Assembly (NCBI GenBank): GCA_900466575.1
Contig: UBMP01000008.1
Span: forward strand, 62,001-126,000
Reading direction: 5' to 3'
Length of the DNA stretch: 64,000 bases
DNA from: Hyphomicrobiales bacterium
GTDB lineage: Bacteria > Pseudomonadota > Alphaproteobacteria > Rhizobiales > Rhizobiaceae
The translations under genes and the position numbers were made by a program. The notes beneath the pieces were generated by a model. It was not told the origin of the DNA and did not search any database. It saw nothing but the letters and a program-made list of their open reading frames with translations. Shown here piece by piece: positions 19,217 through 28,196 of this stretch (within the stretch, counting starts at the first letter, position 1; each line of letters opens with the position of its first letter).

Positions 19217-19941
19217 GATGCGCGCCTCCGTCTGGAGCGATCGATGACATAAGCGAAGGTACCCGCAACGAGACCCGTAACCAGCATATCGATCTGCGGA
19301 GCGACATAGTGCGAGGCGGGTGCCACAATGATGCCGAGTGCCAGCGCCCAATAGATCACCGGCTGGCGCGCCGATTCCCAGATCGACATGACGAAATACA
19401 TCGGCGTCAGGAAATAGAGCGTACCGGCAGCAATTGGCGGTAGCTGCGAGACGACGCCATAGAGGCTGAAAACGATCGCCGTGTTGACCAGCGTCAGCGT
19501 GATGCCGAGGCCGGCGAAGAAGGCAAGCCGGCCCTCGCGCGGGATATCCTGCACCTTTTTCAGCGTGTAGACCCAGGCGGTAATGGCCACGAAATGCGAG
19601 AGAAAGATCAGGAGTGCCGAGGATGTCTTCTTCTCGCGGATTTCCGGCACGAGAGCCGCGACCATTGGCGTCATGCGGATCGAGGCCAGGCTGACGGCGA
19701 GGAAGGCGGCAAGCACGCCCATGCCGGACGAGATGGCCCCGACGACGATCATCTGCGATGGCAGCGCCCAGACGAAGAAGGTGAGAAAGGTCGCCTCGCC
19801 ACGCGTCAATCCGGATTGGAAGGCAAGCGCGGTGAAGCCGACAAAGGCGGACATCAGGATAAAGCCGGGAAGCGAAAACAGGCCCTTCATGCCCTGAACA
19901 AACCAGTAAGAGCGGGACCGCTCGGCGAGCATGTCCGTCAT
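19213..19941 (-). CDS. azlC: AzlC family ABC-independent amino acid exporter
   Basis: 242-residue inner membrane protein with about six hydrophobic segments and the AzlC landmarks ALAFQSGLTRGEATFLTFFV, ALPSQMIVVGAI, and SLASIRMTPMVAALVPEIR. AzlC and AzlD form the LIV-E type exporter of branched-chain amino acids and analogues. The two genes form a two-gene operon. Confidence 0.9.
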   Translation of the reverse strand: MTDMLAERSRSYWFVQGMKGLFSLPGFILMSAFVGFTALAFQSGLTRGEATFLTFFVWALPSQMIVVGAISSGMGVLAAFLAVSLASIRMTPMVAALVPEIREKKTSSALLIFLSHFVAITAWVYTLKKVQDIPREGRLAFFAGLGITLTLVNTAIVFSLYGVVSQLPPIAAGTLYFLTPMYFVMSIWESARQPVIYWALALGIIVAPASHYVAPQIDMLVTGLVAGTFAYVIDRSRRRRAS

Positions 19942-19982
19942 CGTGCACTCATGTCAGGCAATCCGGGGATGAAGAGGCAGGA

Positions 19983-20010
19983 AGGACGCGGCCCTTTCGA
20001 GCCGCGTCCT
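19983..20010 (-). terminator. Hairpin downstream of clpA
   Basis: A perfect 10-bp stem AGGACGCGGC/GCCGCGTCCT (19983-19992 with 20001-20010) and an 8-base loop begin 8 bases after the clpA stop on the minus strand. The tail is pyrimidine-rich rather than pure T. Confidence 0.65.
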
Positions 20011-20018
20011 CATGATCG

Positions 20019-22439
20019 TCAGGCGTTCTGGTCCGAGGGCGATTTTTTCTTCGCCCGCGATGCCTTCGGCTTTGCGGGAGCCTTGGCCGCAGCCTTGGCG
20101 GCGGCCTCCTCCTCGGCTTCCGGCTTCGGCTCGACCTTGGCGCCTTCCGGGATGAAGTCGAGCTTCAGCTCGGCGCCATCGACGGAGACGCGGACCACGC
20201 CGCCCTTCTTGAGCCGGCCGAAGAGGATCTCGTCGGCGAGCTTCTTCTTGATGTTTTCCTGGATGACGCGCGACAGCGGGCGGGCACCCATCTTGTCGTC
20301 GTAACCCTTCTTGGCCAGCCAATCCACGGCTTCGTCGGTCAGTTCGAAGGTCACGTTGCGTTCCGAGAGCTGAGCCTCGAGCTGCATCACGAACTTCTGC
20401 ACCACCTGATGGATGACTTGCGGCGGCAGCGGCGCGAACTGGATCGTCGCGTCGAGACGGTTGCGGAATTCCGGCGTGAACAGGCGGTTCATCGCCTCGA
20501 CGTCCTCATCCGTCCGCTTCGACGAGCCGAAGCCAATGGCAGACTTGGCCATTTCAGCCGCACCCGCGTTCGTCGTCATGATCAGGATGACGTTGCGGAA
20601 GTCGATCTTCTTGCCGTTGTGGTCGGTCAACGAACCATGGTCCATGACCTGCAGCAGGATGTTGAAGATGTCCGGATGCGCCTTCTCGATTTCGTCGAGC
20701 AGCAGCACGCAATGCGGATGCTGGTCGACGCCATCGGTCAGGAGACCGCCCTGGTCGAAGCCGACATAGCCGGGAGGTGCGCCGAGCAGGCGCGACACGG
20801 TATGCCGTTCCATATATTCCGACATATCGAAGCGCAGCAGTTCCACACCGAGAGACGATGCGAGCTGCTTGGCGACTTCCGTCTTGCCGACGCCGGTGGG
20901 GCCCGCGAAGACATAGCAGCCGATCGGCTTGTTCGGCTCGCGAAGGCCGGCACGCGCCAGCTTGATCGCTGACGAAAGCGCGTCGATGGCGTTGTCCTGG
21001 CCGTAGACGACGGAGCGCAGTTCCTTGTCGAGATTGGCGAGAACAACCTCATCGTCCTTCGACACGGTCTTGGGCGGAATACGGGCCATGGTCGCAATCG
21101 TGGCCTCGATCTCCTTGTCGGTGATCGTCTTGCGGCGGCGCGAGGCCGGAAGCAGCATCTGGGCGGCGCCGGCTTCATCGATCACGTCGATCGCCTTGTC
21201 CGGCAGCTTGCGGTCGGAAATATAGCGCGCGGAAAGCTCGACCGCCGCCTTGATGGCGTCGTTCGTGTATTTCAGCTTGTGGTAATCCTCGAAATACGGT
21301 TTCAGGCCCTTCATGATGTCGATGGCATCATCAATGGACGGCTCGTTGACGTCGATCTTCTGGAATCGACGAACCAGCGCACGGTCCTTTTCGAAGAACT
21401 GGCGATATTCCTTGTAGGTGGTCGAGCCGATGCAACGGATGGCACCCGAGGACAGAGCCGGCTTGAGCAAGTTCGATGCATCCATCGCACCGCCCGAGGT
21501 TGCCCCTGCCCCGATCACCGTATGGATCTCGTCGATGAACAGGATGGCACCCGGATAGTCTTCCAGCTCCTTGACGACCTGCTTCAGGCGCTCCTCGAAA
21601 TCGCCGCGATAGCGGGTACCCGCCAGCAGCGTGCCCATGTCGAGCGAGAAGATCGTCGCGTTTTCAAGCGCTTCGGGAACCTTCTTCTCGACGATGCGCT
21701 TGGCGAGACCTTCGGCGATTGCCGTCTTGCCCACGCCCGGATCGCCCACATAGAGCGGGTTGTTCTTGGAACGACGGCACAGGATCTGGATCGTGCGGTT
21801 GACCTCGTCATGACGACCAATCAGTGGGTCGATCTTGCCGACCTTGGCCTTCTCGTTGAGATTGACGCAATAGGCCTTCAGGGCATCCTGCTTCTTCTTG
21901 CCTTCGCCTTCTTCATGCTCATTGCTGCCGCGCTGAGCGGTCGGACCGTTGTCGGTTTCCTCGGCAACACCCCGCGGCGCGCGAACTTCATTGGCCCCCG
22001 GCCGCTTGCCGATGCCATGCGAGATATAGTTGACCGCGTCGTAGCGAGTCATTTCCTGCTCCTGCAGGAAGAATGCGGCGTGACTTTCGCGCTCGGCGAA
22101 AATGGCCACAAGCACGTTTGCTCCCGTCACTTCCTCGCGCCCGGAGGACTGGACGTGGATGACGGCGCGCTGAATGACGCGCTGGAAACCGGAAGTCGGC
22201 TTGGAATCTTCCTCATAGCCCGTGACCAGGCTGCCGAGTTCGGTATCGATATAGCCGATGACTGTCTTGCGCAGTGCATCGAGATCGACGTTGCAGGCGC
22301 CCATCACGGCGGCGGCATCCGTATCCTCGATCAGCGCGAGAAGCAGATGCTCCAGCGTTGCGTATTCATGATGGCGCTCATTGGCAAACGTGAGGGCCTG
22401 ATGGAGCGCTTTTTCCAGACTTGGCGAAAATGTCGGCAC
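20019..22439 (-). CDS. clpA: ATP-dependent Clp protease ATP-binding subunit ClpA
   Basis: AAA+ unfoldase that feeds substrates, including N-end-rule proteins handed over by ClpS, to ClpP. 806 residues: N-domain (about 1-145), first AAA module with Walker A GDPGVGKT and Walker B ILFIDEIH, second module with GPTGVGKTE and VLLLDEIEKAHPD, and an IGF ClpP-docking loop (KSAIGFGSS). The C-terminus has an extra low-complexity tail of about 45 residues rich in Ala, Lys, Pro and Glu, which E. coli ClpA lacks. It lies 9 bases after clpS. Confidence 0.97.
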   Translation of the reverse strand: MPTFSPSLEKALHQALTFANERHHEYATLEHLLLALIEDTDAAAVMGACNVDLDALRKTVIGYIDTELGSLVTGYEEDSKPTSGFQRVIQRAVIHVQSSGREEVTGANVLVAIFAERESHAAFFLQEQEMTRYDAVNYISHGIGKRPGANEVRAPRGVAEETDNGPTAQRGSNEHEEGEGKKKQDALKAYCVNLNEKAKVGKIDPLIGRHDEVNRTIQILCRRSKNNPLYVGDPGVGKTAIAEGLAKRIVEKKVPEALENATIFSLDMGTLLAGTRYRGDFEERLKQVVKELEDYPGAILFIDEIHTVIGAGATSGGAMDASNLLKPALSSGAIRCIGSTTYKEYRQFFEKDRALVRRFQKIDVNEPSIDDAIDIMKGLKPYFEDYHKLKYTNDAIKAAVELSARYISDRKLPDKAIDVIDEAGAAQMLLPASRRRKTITDKEIEATIATMARIPPKTVSKDDEVVLANLDKELRSVVYGQDNAIDALSSAIKLARAGLREPNKPIGCYVFAGPTGVGKTEVAKQLASSLGVELLRFDMSEYMERHTVSRLLGAPPGYVGFDQGGLLTDGVDQHPHCVLLLDEIEKAHPDIFNILLQVMDHGSLTDHNGKKIDFRNVILIMTTNAGAAEMAKSAIGFGSSKRTDEDVEAMNRLFTPEFRNRLDATIQFAPLPPQVIHQVVQKFVMQLEAQLSERNVTFELTDEAVDWLAKKGYDDKMGARPLSRVIQENIKKKLADEILFGRLKKGGVVRVSVDGAELKLDFIPEGAKVEPKPEAEEEAAAKAAAKAPAKPKASRAKKKSPSDQNA

Positions 22440-22448
22440 GATTTTCCC

Positions 22449-22805
22449 TCACTTCTTTTCCATGACACATTGCAGCGGATGCTGGTGTTGCCGGGCGAAA
22501 TCCATCACCTGCGTCACCTTCGTTTCCGCCACCTCGTAGGTGAAAATTCCGCATTCGCCGACGCCGTGGTTGTGGACATGCAGCATGATGCGGGTCGCGG
22601 CCTCCCGATCCTTCTGGAAGAAACGCTCCAGAATGTGGATCACAAACTCCATCGGGGTATAATCGTCGTTGAGAAGCAGGACGCGGTAGAGACTGGGACG
22701 TTTCGTCTTGGGCTTGGTTCGCGTGATCACGGCGGTGCCGCGATTGCCGCCCGTCCTGTTGTCATCATCATTTTCAGCCTGCATATGGACCGGCATGACG
22801 ATCAT
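22449..22805 (-). CDS. clpS: ATP-dependent Clp protease adaptor ClpS
   Basis: Adaptor that binds N-degrons and delivers them to ClpA. The 118-residue product has a flexible, charged N-terminal part (about 1-38) and the folded core [20 protein letters not shown] with the NDD-Y-T-P-M-E-F binding-pocket residues, ending in [10 protein letters not shown]. Several in-frame ATGs exist (22805, 22796, 22784); the first, with an AAGGAG 12 bases upstream, is used but is uncertain. Confidence 0.95.
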   Translation of the reverse strand: MIVMPVHMQAENDDDNRTGGNRGTAVITRTKPKTKRPSLYRVLLLNDDYTPMEFVIHILERFFQKDREAATRIMLHVHNHGVGECGIFTYEVAETKVTQVMDFARQHQHPLQCVMEKK

Positions 22806-23023
22806 TTCCAGATAAACTCCTTCGGCATTTTCATTCTCGGCCGACAGACATTCACGTCCTCGGCTGCGGAGACCAAGCTCCTATCTAAGTGCGCCGTTCT
22901 GCTATTTTAAGGCCTTCCCGCCACTCCGCAACGGGAAATGATGGCTGAGGCCGGCAAGCCCCTACATTTCTTCGTGAGGTCCGTCGGCCTGTGGCCTTCG
23001 CGATGCGGCCCGATAGCATCTTC

Positions 23024-23056
23024 GAAAAACAAAACCGGCCCACAATGGAGCCGGTT
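23024..23056 (-). terminator. Rho-independent terminator of the phasin gene
   Basis: Minus strand: AACCGGC (23056-23050), 10-base loop, GCCGGTT (23039-23033), then TTGTTTTTC. Located about 40 bases past the phasin stop. The rest of the 22806-23094 gap holds the clpS upstream region with no clear promoter. Confidence 0.8.
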
Positions 23057-23094
23057 CCCAAATATCGTCGGTACAGTCGGAAGGACTGGGTCTA

Positions 23095-23454
23095 TCAGGC
23101 AGCTTCGTTGAATTGCGGAGCAGCCGGAACGTTCGCCTTGTTCATCGCAGTCTGGAACGGCGCATAGGCGGTCTTGGCCACATCGGCGTAGAGTTCGCTG
23201 ATTTTCGTAGCTTCGGCAACCATCTTGTCGAAGGAAGCCTTCACGAAAGCCGTCTGCAGTTCGACGGCGGCTTCGATGCTCTTCACGCCAGCAAGCTTTT
23301 CGACGTGAGCCACGCTGTCTTCGAAGGACTTCTTGGAGAAATCCGCCGCTTCAGTCGCAATCGCCTGGAAACCCTGCGTGACGGCCGAATAGTTCTTCAG
23401 CATCGCGTCCATGGCTTCCTTGCTCTTGTGGCTGGCTTCATCAAAATTGAACAT
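23095..23454 (-). CDS. Phasin family protein
   Basis: 119-residue phasin-like protein (MFNFDEASHKSKEAMDAMLK). Phasins coat polyhydroxyalkanoate granules. Nearly all predicted helix, with heptad-like Ala, Lys and hydrophobic spacing (QGFQAIATEAADFSKKSFED, then VEKLAGVKSIEAAVELQTAF), typical of phasin_2 proteins. ATG 23454 follows AAGGGTGAAG; the longer frame to 23487 begins upstream of the predicted transcription start, so it is rejected. Own promoter and terminator suggest a highly expressed monocistronic unit. No PHA synthase is in the window. Confidence 0.9.
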   Translation of the reverse strand: MFNFDEASHKSKEAMDAMLKNYSAVTQGFQAIATEAADFSKKSFEDSVAHVEKLAGVKSIEAAVELQTAFVKASFDKMVAEATKISELYADVAKTAYAPFQTAMNKANVPAAPQFNEAA

Positions 23455-23488
23455 TGCTTCACCCTTGAGTTCGAGAAGAGGCCGCATC

Positions 23489-23516
23489 TTTATATGCAGC
23501 GCACAAAAAAGTCAAC
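23489..23516 (-). promoter_or_regulatory. Putative promoter of the phasin gene
   Basis: Minus strand: GTTGAC (23516-23511), 16 bases, TATAAA (23494-23489). Close to consensus; predicted start about 23482, leaving a leader of about 28 bases that contains the ribosome binding site. Confidence 0.65.
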
Positions 23517-23642
23517 TCAAGATCGTGCAGAGCACACGTCGACCAAAGTCGATAAATATATCAAATTTATGAATTTATTCGGTTTCGCCAAATGCTGCGG
23601 CGCAAACGAGCCACGTACGCCGCAGAGCACTTTGGTTTCCGA

Positions 23643-23846
23643 TCAAAGGTCGATGTCGAGGATTGCCATCGAGAAATTGTAGGAAAGCTCGCCCTCTTCC
23701 TCGTCCTTGTAGATCACGCCGAGAAACTCGTCCTCGAGATAGACTTCGGCAGAATCGTCCTTCCGCGGGCGCGCCTTGACCACCAGGGCCGGATTGAGAT
23801 TGCGCTTCAGATAGGCCTCGAGCTTGCGGATTTCTTCCGGTTTCAC
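23643..23846 (-). CDS. DUF3126 family protein
   Basis: 67-residue soluble protein of unknown function, conserved in Rhizobiales (KPEEIRKLEAYLKRNLNP, VYLEDEFLGVIYKDEEEGE, FSMAILDIDL). The frame is open upstream to 23936, but family members begin just before KPEEIRKLEAYL, and a GTG at 23846 has AAGGA 7 bases before it, so GTG is the likely start. Acidic C-terminal half. Confidence 0.82.
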   Translation of the reverse strand: MKPEEIRKLEAYLKRNLNPALVVKARPRKDDSAEVYLEDEFLGVIYKDEEEGELSYNFSMAILDIDL

Positions 23847-24049
23847 GACATCATCCTTATTAACTGCTGGGAATTGCGATGGCCGGCTTTTGGCATACCC
23901 GACGTTGGGCTGTAAACCCCGCCCTTGCCGCATCAATTACCGACACGCGAACGATGACCCTTTGCACAATCTAAGCTCACCCACTATTAATTCATTTTTA
24001 TACGTGACTCACTATGTTTGGTACTCATTGATAATGGCGGGCGGTTTTT

Positions 24050-26038
24050 TTGTCGGACGCAAGCAGATTTGATAAAGCGATGAAGGTGGCGCAGGCCAAG
24101 TCGGCATTGTCCGGCTTGTTTCTGTCGCTTGCCATGAACAGCTTCATAGCGATTTCCCTGGCGGCACTTCTCGTGCTTGACCGGCCGAGCAAACCCGTTT
24201 TCTACTGGCTCCTGGGCGTCCTGTTTATCAACGCCGTACGCTTTGCCTATGTCATCGGCATCCGCCGGCGCGAGACGCTCAAGCGAAACCCGCAACTGGT
24301 GCTGAACTTTCTGGCGCTGGGCGCGCTGATGAGCGGGATCTGTTGGTCCATCGTCCCGATCGCACTTTCCAATATTGCCGACAGCCACGACAGCTATGTC
24401 ATCTTCATCATTACCGGCATTACAGCCGGCACGTTGATCCAGGATGCGGCCTACGCGATAGCGGCCCTGGCCTTCCTGACGCCGCCGCTCTTCGCGCTGG
24501 ACGCGATCATGCTGTTTTCGGGCACGTCCACAGGGTTCCTGATCGGCGCGAATGCGGTGGTCTTGACGGTGATCATCGTGCGCAACACGTTCGAGGCCGA
24601 ACGGCAGTTTCTCGCCCGTACCCGAAGTGCGCTCGAAGCACGTGCGCTGGCCAAGTCGCTTTACAATGCCAATGCCCATATCGTGGACTCCAACAAGCAG
24701 CTTGAAGTTCTCGCGCGGCAGGATGCGCTCACGGGACTTTCCAATCGTGCCTCCTTCAACGAGGCCTTGAACACCCGGCTTTCGGAACTGAGCGGAGACA
24801 AGGAACTGGCGCTTGTTCTGTTCGATCTCGACCGCTTCAAGGCCGTCAATGACACCTATGGTCACCGCGCCGGCGACAAGCTGCTTCTTGCCTTCACACG
24901 AAAGCTCCGGACTCTTTCCGAACCTGAGGATCTTCTGGCCCGCCTGGGTGGCGACGAATTTGCCGCCGTCATCTGCGGCACGGGGGCGACGGAGCGCTCG
25001 CGCGTTTTTGCCACCAAGGTTGTCGAAGGTTTTCGCGATCCCATCATCGACGGCGGCCTTCAAACACGAAGCGGCGCCAGCGCCGGAGTTTCGTTCGCGC
25101 CGGAACATGGGCAGGAACCGGATGGCCTGTTTGCCGCCGCCGATATGGCGCTCTACGATGCCAAGGAACGCGGCCGACGCCTGGTGTCGGTCTTCAACAG
25201 CACGCTTCGCGAGCGTCTGAACCGTCAGCGCCTCATAGAGGCGACGCTGCCGACAGCCATTGCGAATGGCGACGTGCGTGCCGTTTTCCAGCCCCAGGTT
25301 TCGCTCATCAACGGCGATGTCATCGGATTCGAGACCCTGATGCGCTGGTATGACCCGGTTCTTGGACACGTCAATCCACAGGAAATCGGCGAAGTCGCAG
25401 CCAACGCGCATATGGGGCATCACGTCACCCGGTTCATGCTGATCAAGGCCTGCGAGTTCTTGAAGGCCATCGGCGACGCCGGGCGACCCGATATCCCGGT
25501 GGCCGTGAACATCTCGCCACGCGAGTTTGCGAACGTTTCGCCCGCAGACATGTTCATCGAGGTGGCCGCCGATTACAATATCGATCCGGACCGGATCGAG
25601 ATCGAGATTACCGAAGAGACGCTGTTCGATACCAAGAGCTCGAACCATCAGCTTGTTCGTCTCAAGAAGGCGGGCTTCAAGATCGCTGTGGACGACTTCG
25701 GCATGGGGCACTCGTCCCTCTCCTATCTCATCGACATGCGCATCGACCGCCTGAAGATCGACCGGAACTTCATCACCGGGATCGCGCACAATCCGCATAA
25801 CCAGGCACTGGTGACCGCCCTCCTCACACTCGGCAAGGCGCTCGACCTTGCGATTCTCGTGGAAGGGGTCGAAACGCGGGAAGAAGCCGAAAAGCTCATC
25901 GAGCTTGGCTGCGATCAGGCTCAGGGGTTCCTCTTCTCCAAGGCCCTGACGCCAACCGATGCCGCGCTGTGGCTAGCCCAGCGGGAGCTTCTCGGCAAAG
26001 ACATCGTCAGGCTTGGAGCCAGCAAGCGCATCGCGTGA
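24050..26038 (+). CDS. Membrane-bound GGDEF-EAL cyclic-di-GMP protein
   Basis: 662 residues: about five or six N-terminal membrane segments (20-180), GGDEF domain (about 225-385) with intact RLGGDEF, and EAL domain (about 400-650). The EAL signature reads GFETL rather than EAL, but the other catalytic and metal residues are present: AVNISPREF, EIEITEETLF, KIAVDDFGMGHSSL, RLKIDRNF, LVEGVET, QAQGFLF. The inhibitory RxxD site before GGDEF reads EPED, so product inhibition is probably lost. Start is uncertain: TTG 24050 or ATG 24080. A promoter-like TTGCAC-N17-TATTAA lies at 23962-23990. Standalone gene. Confidence 0.88.
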   Translation: MSDASRFDKAMKVAQAKSALSGLFLSLAMNSFIAISLAALLVLDRPSKPVFYWLLGVLFINAVRFAYVIGIRRRETLKRNPQLVLNFLALGALMSGICWSIVPIALSNIADSHDSYVIFIITGITAGTLIQDAAYAIAALAFLTPPLFALDAIMLFSGTSTGFLIGANAVVLTVIIVRNTFEAERQFLARTRSALEARALAKSLYNANAHIVDSNKQLEVLARQDALTGLSNRASFNEALNTRLSELSGDKELALVLFDLDRFKAVNDTYGHRAGDKLLLAFTRKLRTLSEPEDLLARLGGDEFAAVICGTGATERSRVFATKVVEGFRDPIIDGGLQTRSGASAGVSFAPEHGQEPDGLFAAADMALYDAKERGRRLVSVFNSTLRERLNRQRLIEATLPTAIANGDVRAVFQPQVSLINGDVIGFETLMRWYDPVLGHVNPQEIGEVAANAHMGHHVTRFMLIKACEFLKAIGDAGRPDIPVAVNISPREFANVSPADMFIEVAADYNIDPDRIEIEITEETLFDTKSSNHQLVRLKKAGFKIAVDDFGMGHSSLSYLIDMRIDRLKIDRNFITGIAHNPHNQALVTALLTLGKALDLAILVEGVETREEAEKLIELGCDQAQGFLFSKALTPTDAALWLAQRELLGKDIVRLGASKRIA

Positions 26039-26276
26039 AAGATGGCTCCAACTGACGTGCCGAGCCGTGCGCCGGTCGCCGATCCGCCTGCCGAGGCTCA
26101 TCACATCTGAAAATCGGGCGCTCCCGATCCGAAACCTTTTACCGCAAAACTGGCGCTCACTTTTGCACCTAGTGCTTTAAAGGCTTCACGTTGCCTTGCT
26201 TTTCTTCTATGGAACACGCAAAAAACGGTTCATCTCGGGCTCTTCGGCCCGGATTAATGCGAGGACACCTTCGTCA

Positions 26277-28169
26277 ATGCTCGATCTCCTGAGGCGCGGC
26301 GCGCAAACCTGGGTCGCCAAAATCTTCTTCGTGCTGCTGGTCGGCTCTTTCGGCGTGTGGGGCGTCTCCCGCTCGCTGGTGGCCAGCACGCCGGATGCCG
26401 TGATCACGGTGGGTGACCAGCAGGTCGGAACGCATGAGTTTCGCCTGGCTTACGAACGGCAGATCGCCGGCGTCTCGCGCCAGATCGGTCAACGGATAAC
26501 GCCGGATCAGGCCCGCGCCTTTGGACTTGAGCAGCAGGTCTATGGTCAGCTGGCTGCAGGGGCGGCACTCGACCAGCTCTCGATCAAGATGAAGCTCGGT
26601 CTGTCCGACGCGCGCCTGGCGGAAGAAATCGCCAAGGAGCCCGCCTTCCGAGCCGCCAACGGCAAGTTCGACCGGCAGGTTTTCGCTGCGACGCTCCGCA
26701 ATGCGGGCTTCACGGAAGCCGACTATATCCAGAGCCAGACCAAGGTTGCCATACGAAGCCAGCTCGTCGATGCGATCGCCGATGGCTTCAAGGCTCCAAA
26801 GACGCTGACCGACGCCATGGCGCAGTACCGGGCCCAGACGCGTGACATCCGATACATCCTGCTGTCTTCTGCCAACGTGGACGCTGTGAAGCCGCCGGCC
26901 GACGACGTTCTTTCGACGTGGTATGACGCGCACAAGAACGCCTACCGGGCACCGGAATACCGTAAGTTCACCTACATGAAGCTTGAACCGGCCGACATCA
27001 TGGATCCGGCAACGATCTCGGATGCCGACATCAAGGCCGATTACGAGAAGAACAAGAGCCGCTATCTGACGCCCGGTTCGCGCTCGATCGAACTTCTCCC
27101 CTTCCCTGACAAGGCTGCCGCCGAAAAGGCTGACCAGCGCCTGAAATCCGGGGAGATCACCTTCGACAAATTTATCGAGGAAACCGGCCGTAAGCCTGCG
27201 GACGTGATGCTCGGCAATTTCGAGAAGTCCAAGGTTCCGGATCCGAAGATCGCCGACGCTGCCTTCGCCATCCCAGCCGATGGCGGTGTAAGCGGCGTTG
27301 TTGATGGGGCCTTCGGACCGGTGATCTTGCGCGTGACCAACATCAAGCCCGACAGCCAGAGCACCCTGGATCAGGTCAAGGACAAGATCCGCCGCGACAT
27401 CGCCCTGTCACAGGCCGCGCAGGATATCATGAACGTCCGCGATCGTTACGAGGACCTGCGTGCCTCGGGTGCCTCGCTGGAGGAGGCCGCCAAGCAGCTG
27501 AAACTCAGCTCCATCACCGTGGAAGCCGTCGACGCAACGGGCAAGGACATGAAGGGCGAGCCCGTCAAGGACCTCCCGGCGCAGCAGAAGCTCCTCGGGG
27601 AAGTCTTCAAGACCGAACAGGGCGTGGATGCGCTGCCGATCAGCATCGGCCAGGACGGATATGTCTGGTTCGAGGTGAAGGGCATCACCGCCGAGCGCGA
27701 TCGCAAGCTGGAAGAGGTTCGCGACCGGGTCGTTGCCGACTGGACGACCGAGCAGACCCAGAAGGAGATCGATGCCAAGGCTGAAACCATCCTGAAGGAT
27801 CTGAAGGACGGCAAGGCGCTCAACGACATTGCCACGGGTCTTGGCGTGAATGTCGAGGAGAAGGCCGGCCTCAAGCGCAATACCGAGGACGCGGTCCTGA
27901 GCCCGCAGGCCGTCGCCGCAGCATTCGGTGGTGCCGAGGGTCACGCAGCGTCCGCCTGGACGGCCGACAAGAGCGAGAAGATCGTTCTTCAGGTCACGGC
28001 GACGGGCACGGACTCGAATGTCGATCCGCTCGCCGACGACAATCGTCAGATCGAGCAGCTCGCCAATTCCGCTGGCGATGACATGCTCGATGAAATGGTG
28101 ACCAAGCTTCAGGGTCAGTATGGCGTCTCGATCAACAAGACGCTCGCCCAGCAGGCGATCACGCGATAA
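26277..28169 (+). CDS. ppiD: Peptidyl-prolyl isomerase PpiD-like (SurA N-terminal and PPIC domains)
   Basis: 630-residue periplasmic folding factor anchored by an N-terminal membrane segment (VAKIFFVLLVGSFGVWGVSR, about 15-35). Then comes a SurA-like chaperone region (VGTHEFRLAYERQIAGVSRQ onward), a central parvulin-type domain (about 240-370) and a long C-terminal domain. ATG 26277 (MLDLLRRGAQ) has GAGGA upstream; the 27 extra codons before it do not resemble the family. It heads the ppiD-trpD-trpC-moaC-moeA run found in many Rhizobiaceae. Confidence 0.92.
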   Translation: MLDLLRRGAQTWVAKIFFVLLVGSFGVWGVSRSLVASTPDAVITVGDQQVGTHEFRLAYERQIAGVSRQIGQRITPDQARAFGLEQQVYGQLAAGAALDQLSIKMKLGLSDARLAEEIAKEPAFRAANGKFDRQVFAATLRNAGFTEADYIQSQTKVAIRSQLVDAIADGFKAPKTLTDAMAQYRAQTRDIRYILLSSANVDAVKPPADDVLSTWYDAHKNAYRAPEYRKFTYMKLEPADIMDPATISDADIKADYEKNKSRYLTPGSRSIELLPFPDKAAAEKADQRLKSGEITFDKFIEETGRKPADVMLGNFEKSKVPDPKIADAAFAIPADGGVSGVVDGAFGPVILRVTNIKPDSQSTLDQVKDKIRRDIALSQAAQDIMNVRDRYEDLRASGASLEEAAKQLKLSSITVEAVDATGKDMKGEPVKDLPAQQKLLGEVFKTEQGVDALPISIGQDGYVWFEVKGITAERDRKLEEVRDRVVADWTTEQTQKEIDAKAETILKDLKDGKALNDIATGLGVNVEEKAGLKRNTEDAVLSPQAVAAAFGGAEGHAASAWTADKSEKIVLQVTATGTDSNVDPLADDNRQIEQLANSAGDDMLDEMVTKLQGQYGVSINKTLAQQAITR

Positions 28170-28196
28170 GGCGGCTTGCGAGCCGGGGGAGTTTTC

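Noticed and set aside
26113-26166. Two small inverted repeats before ppiD (ATCGGG/CCCGAT and GCAAAA/TTTTGC)
   Set aside because: Short stems, no T tract after either, no clear relation to a gene; possibly another dispersed palindrome, but not convincing.
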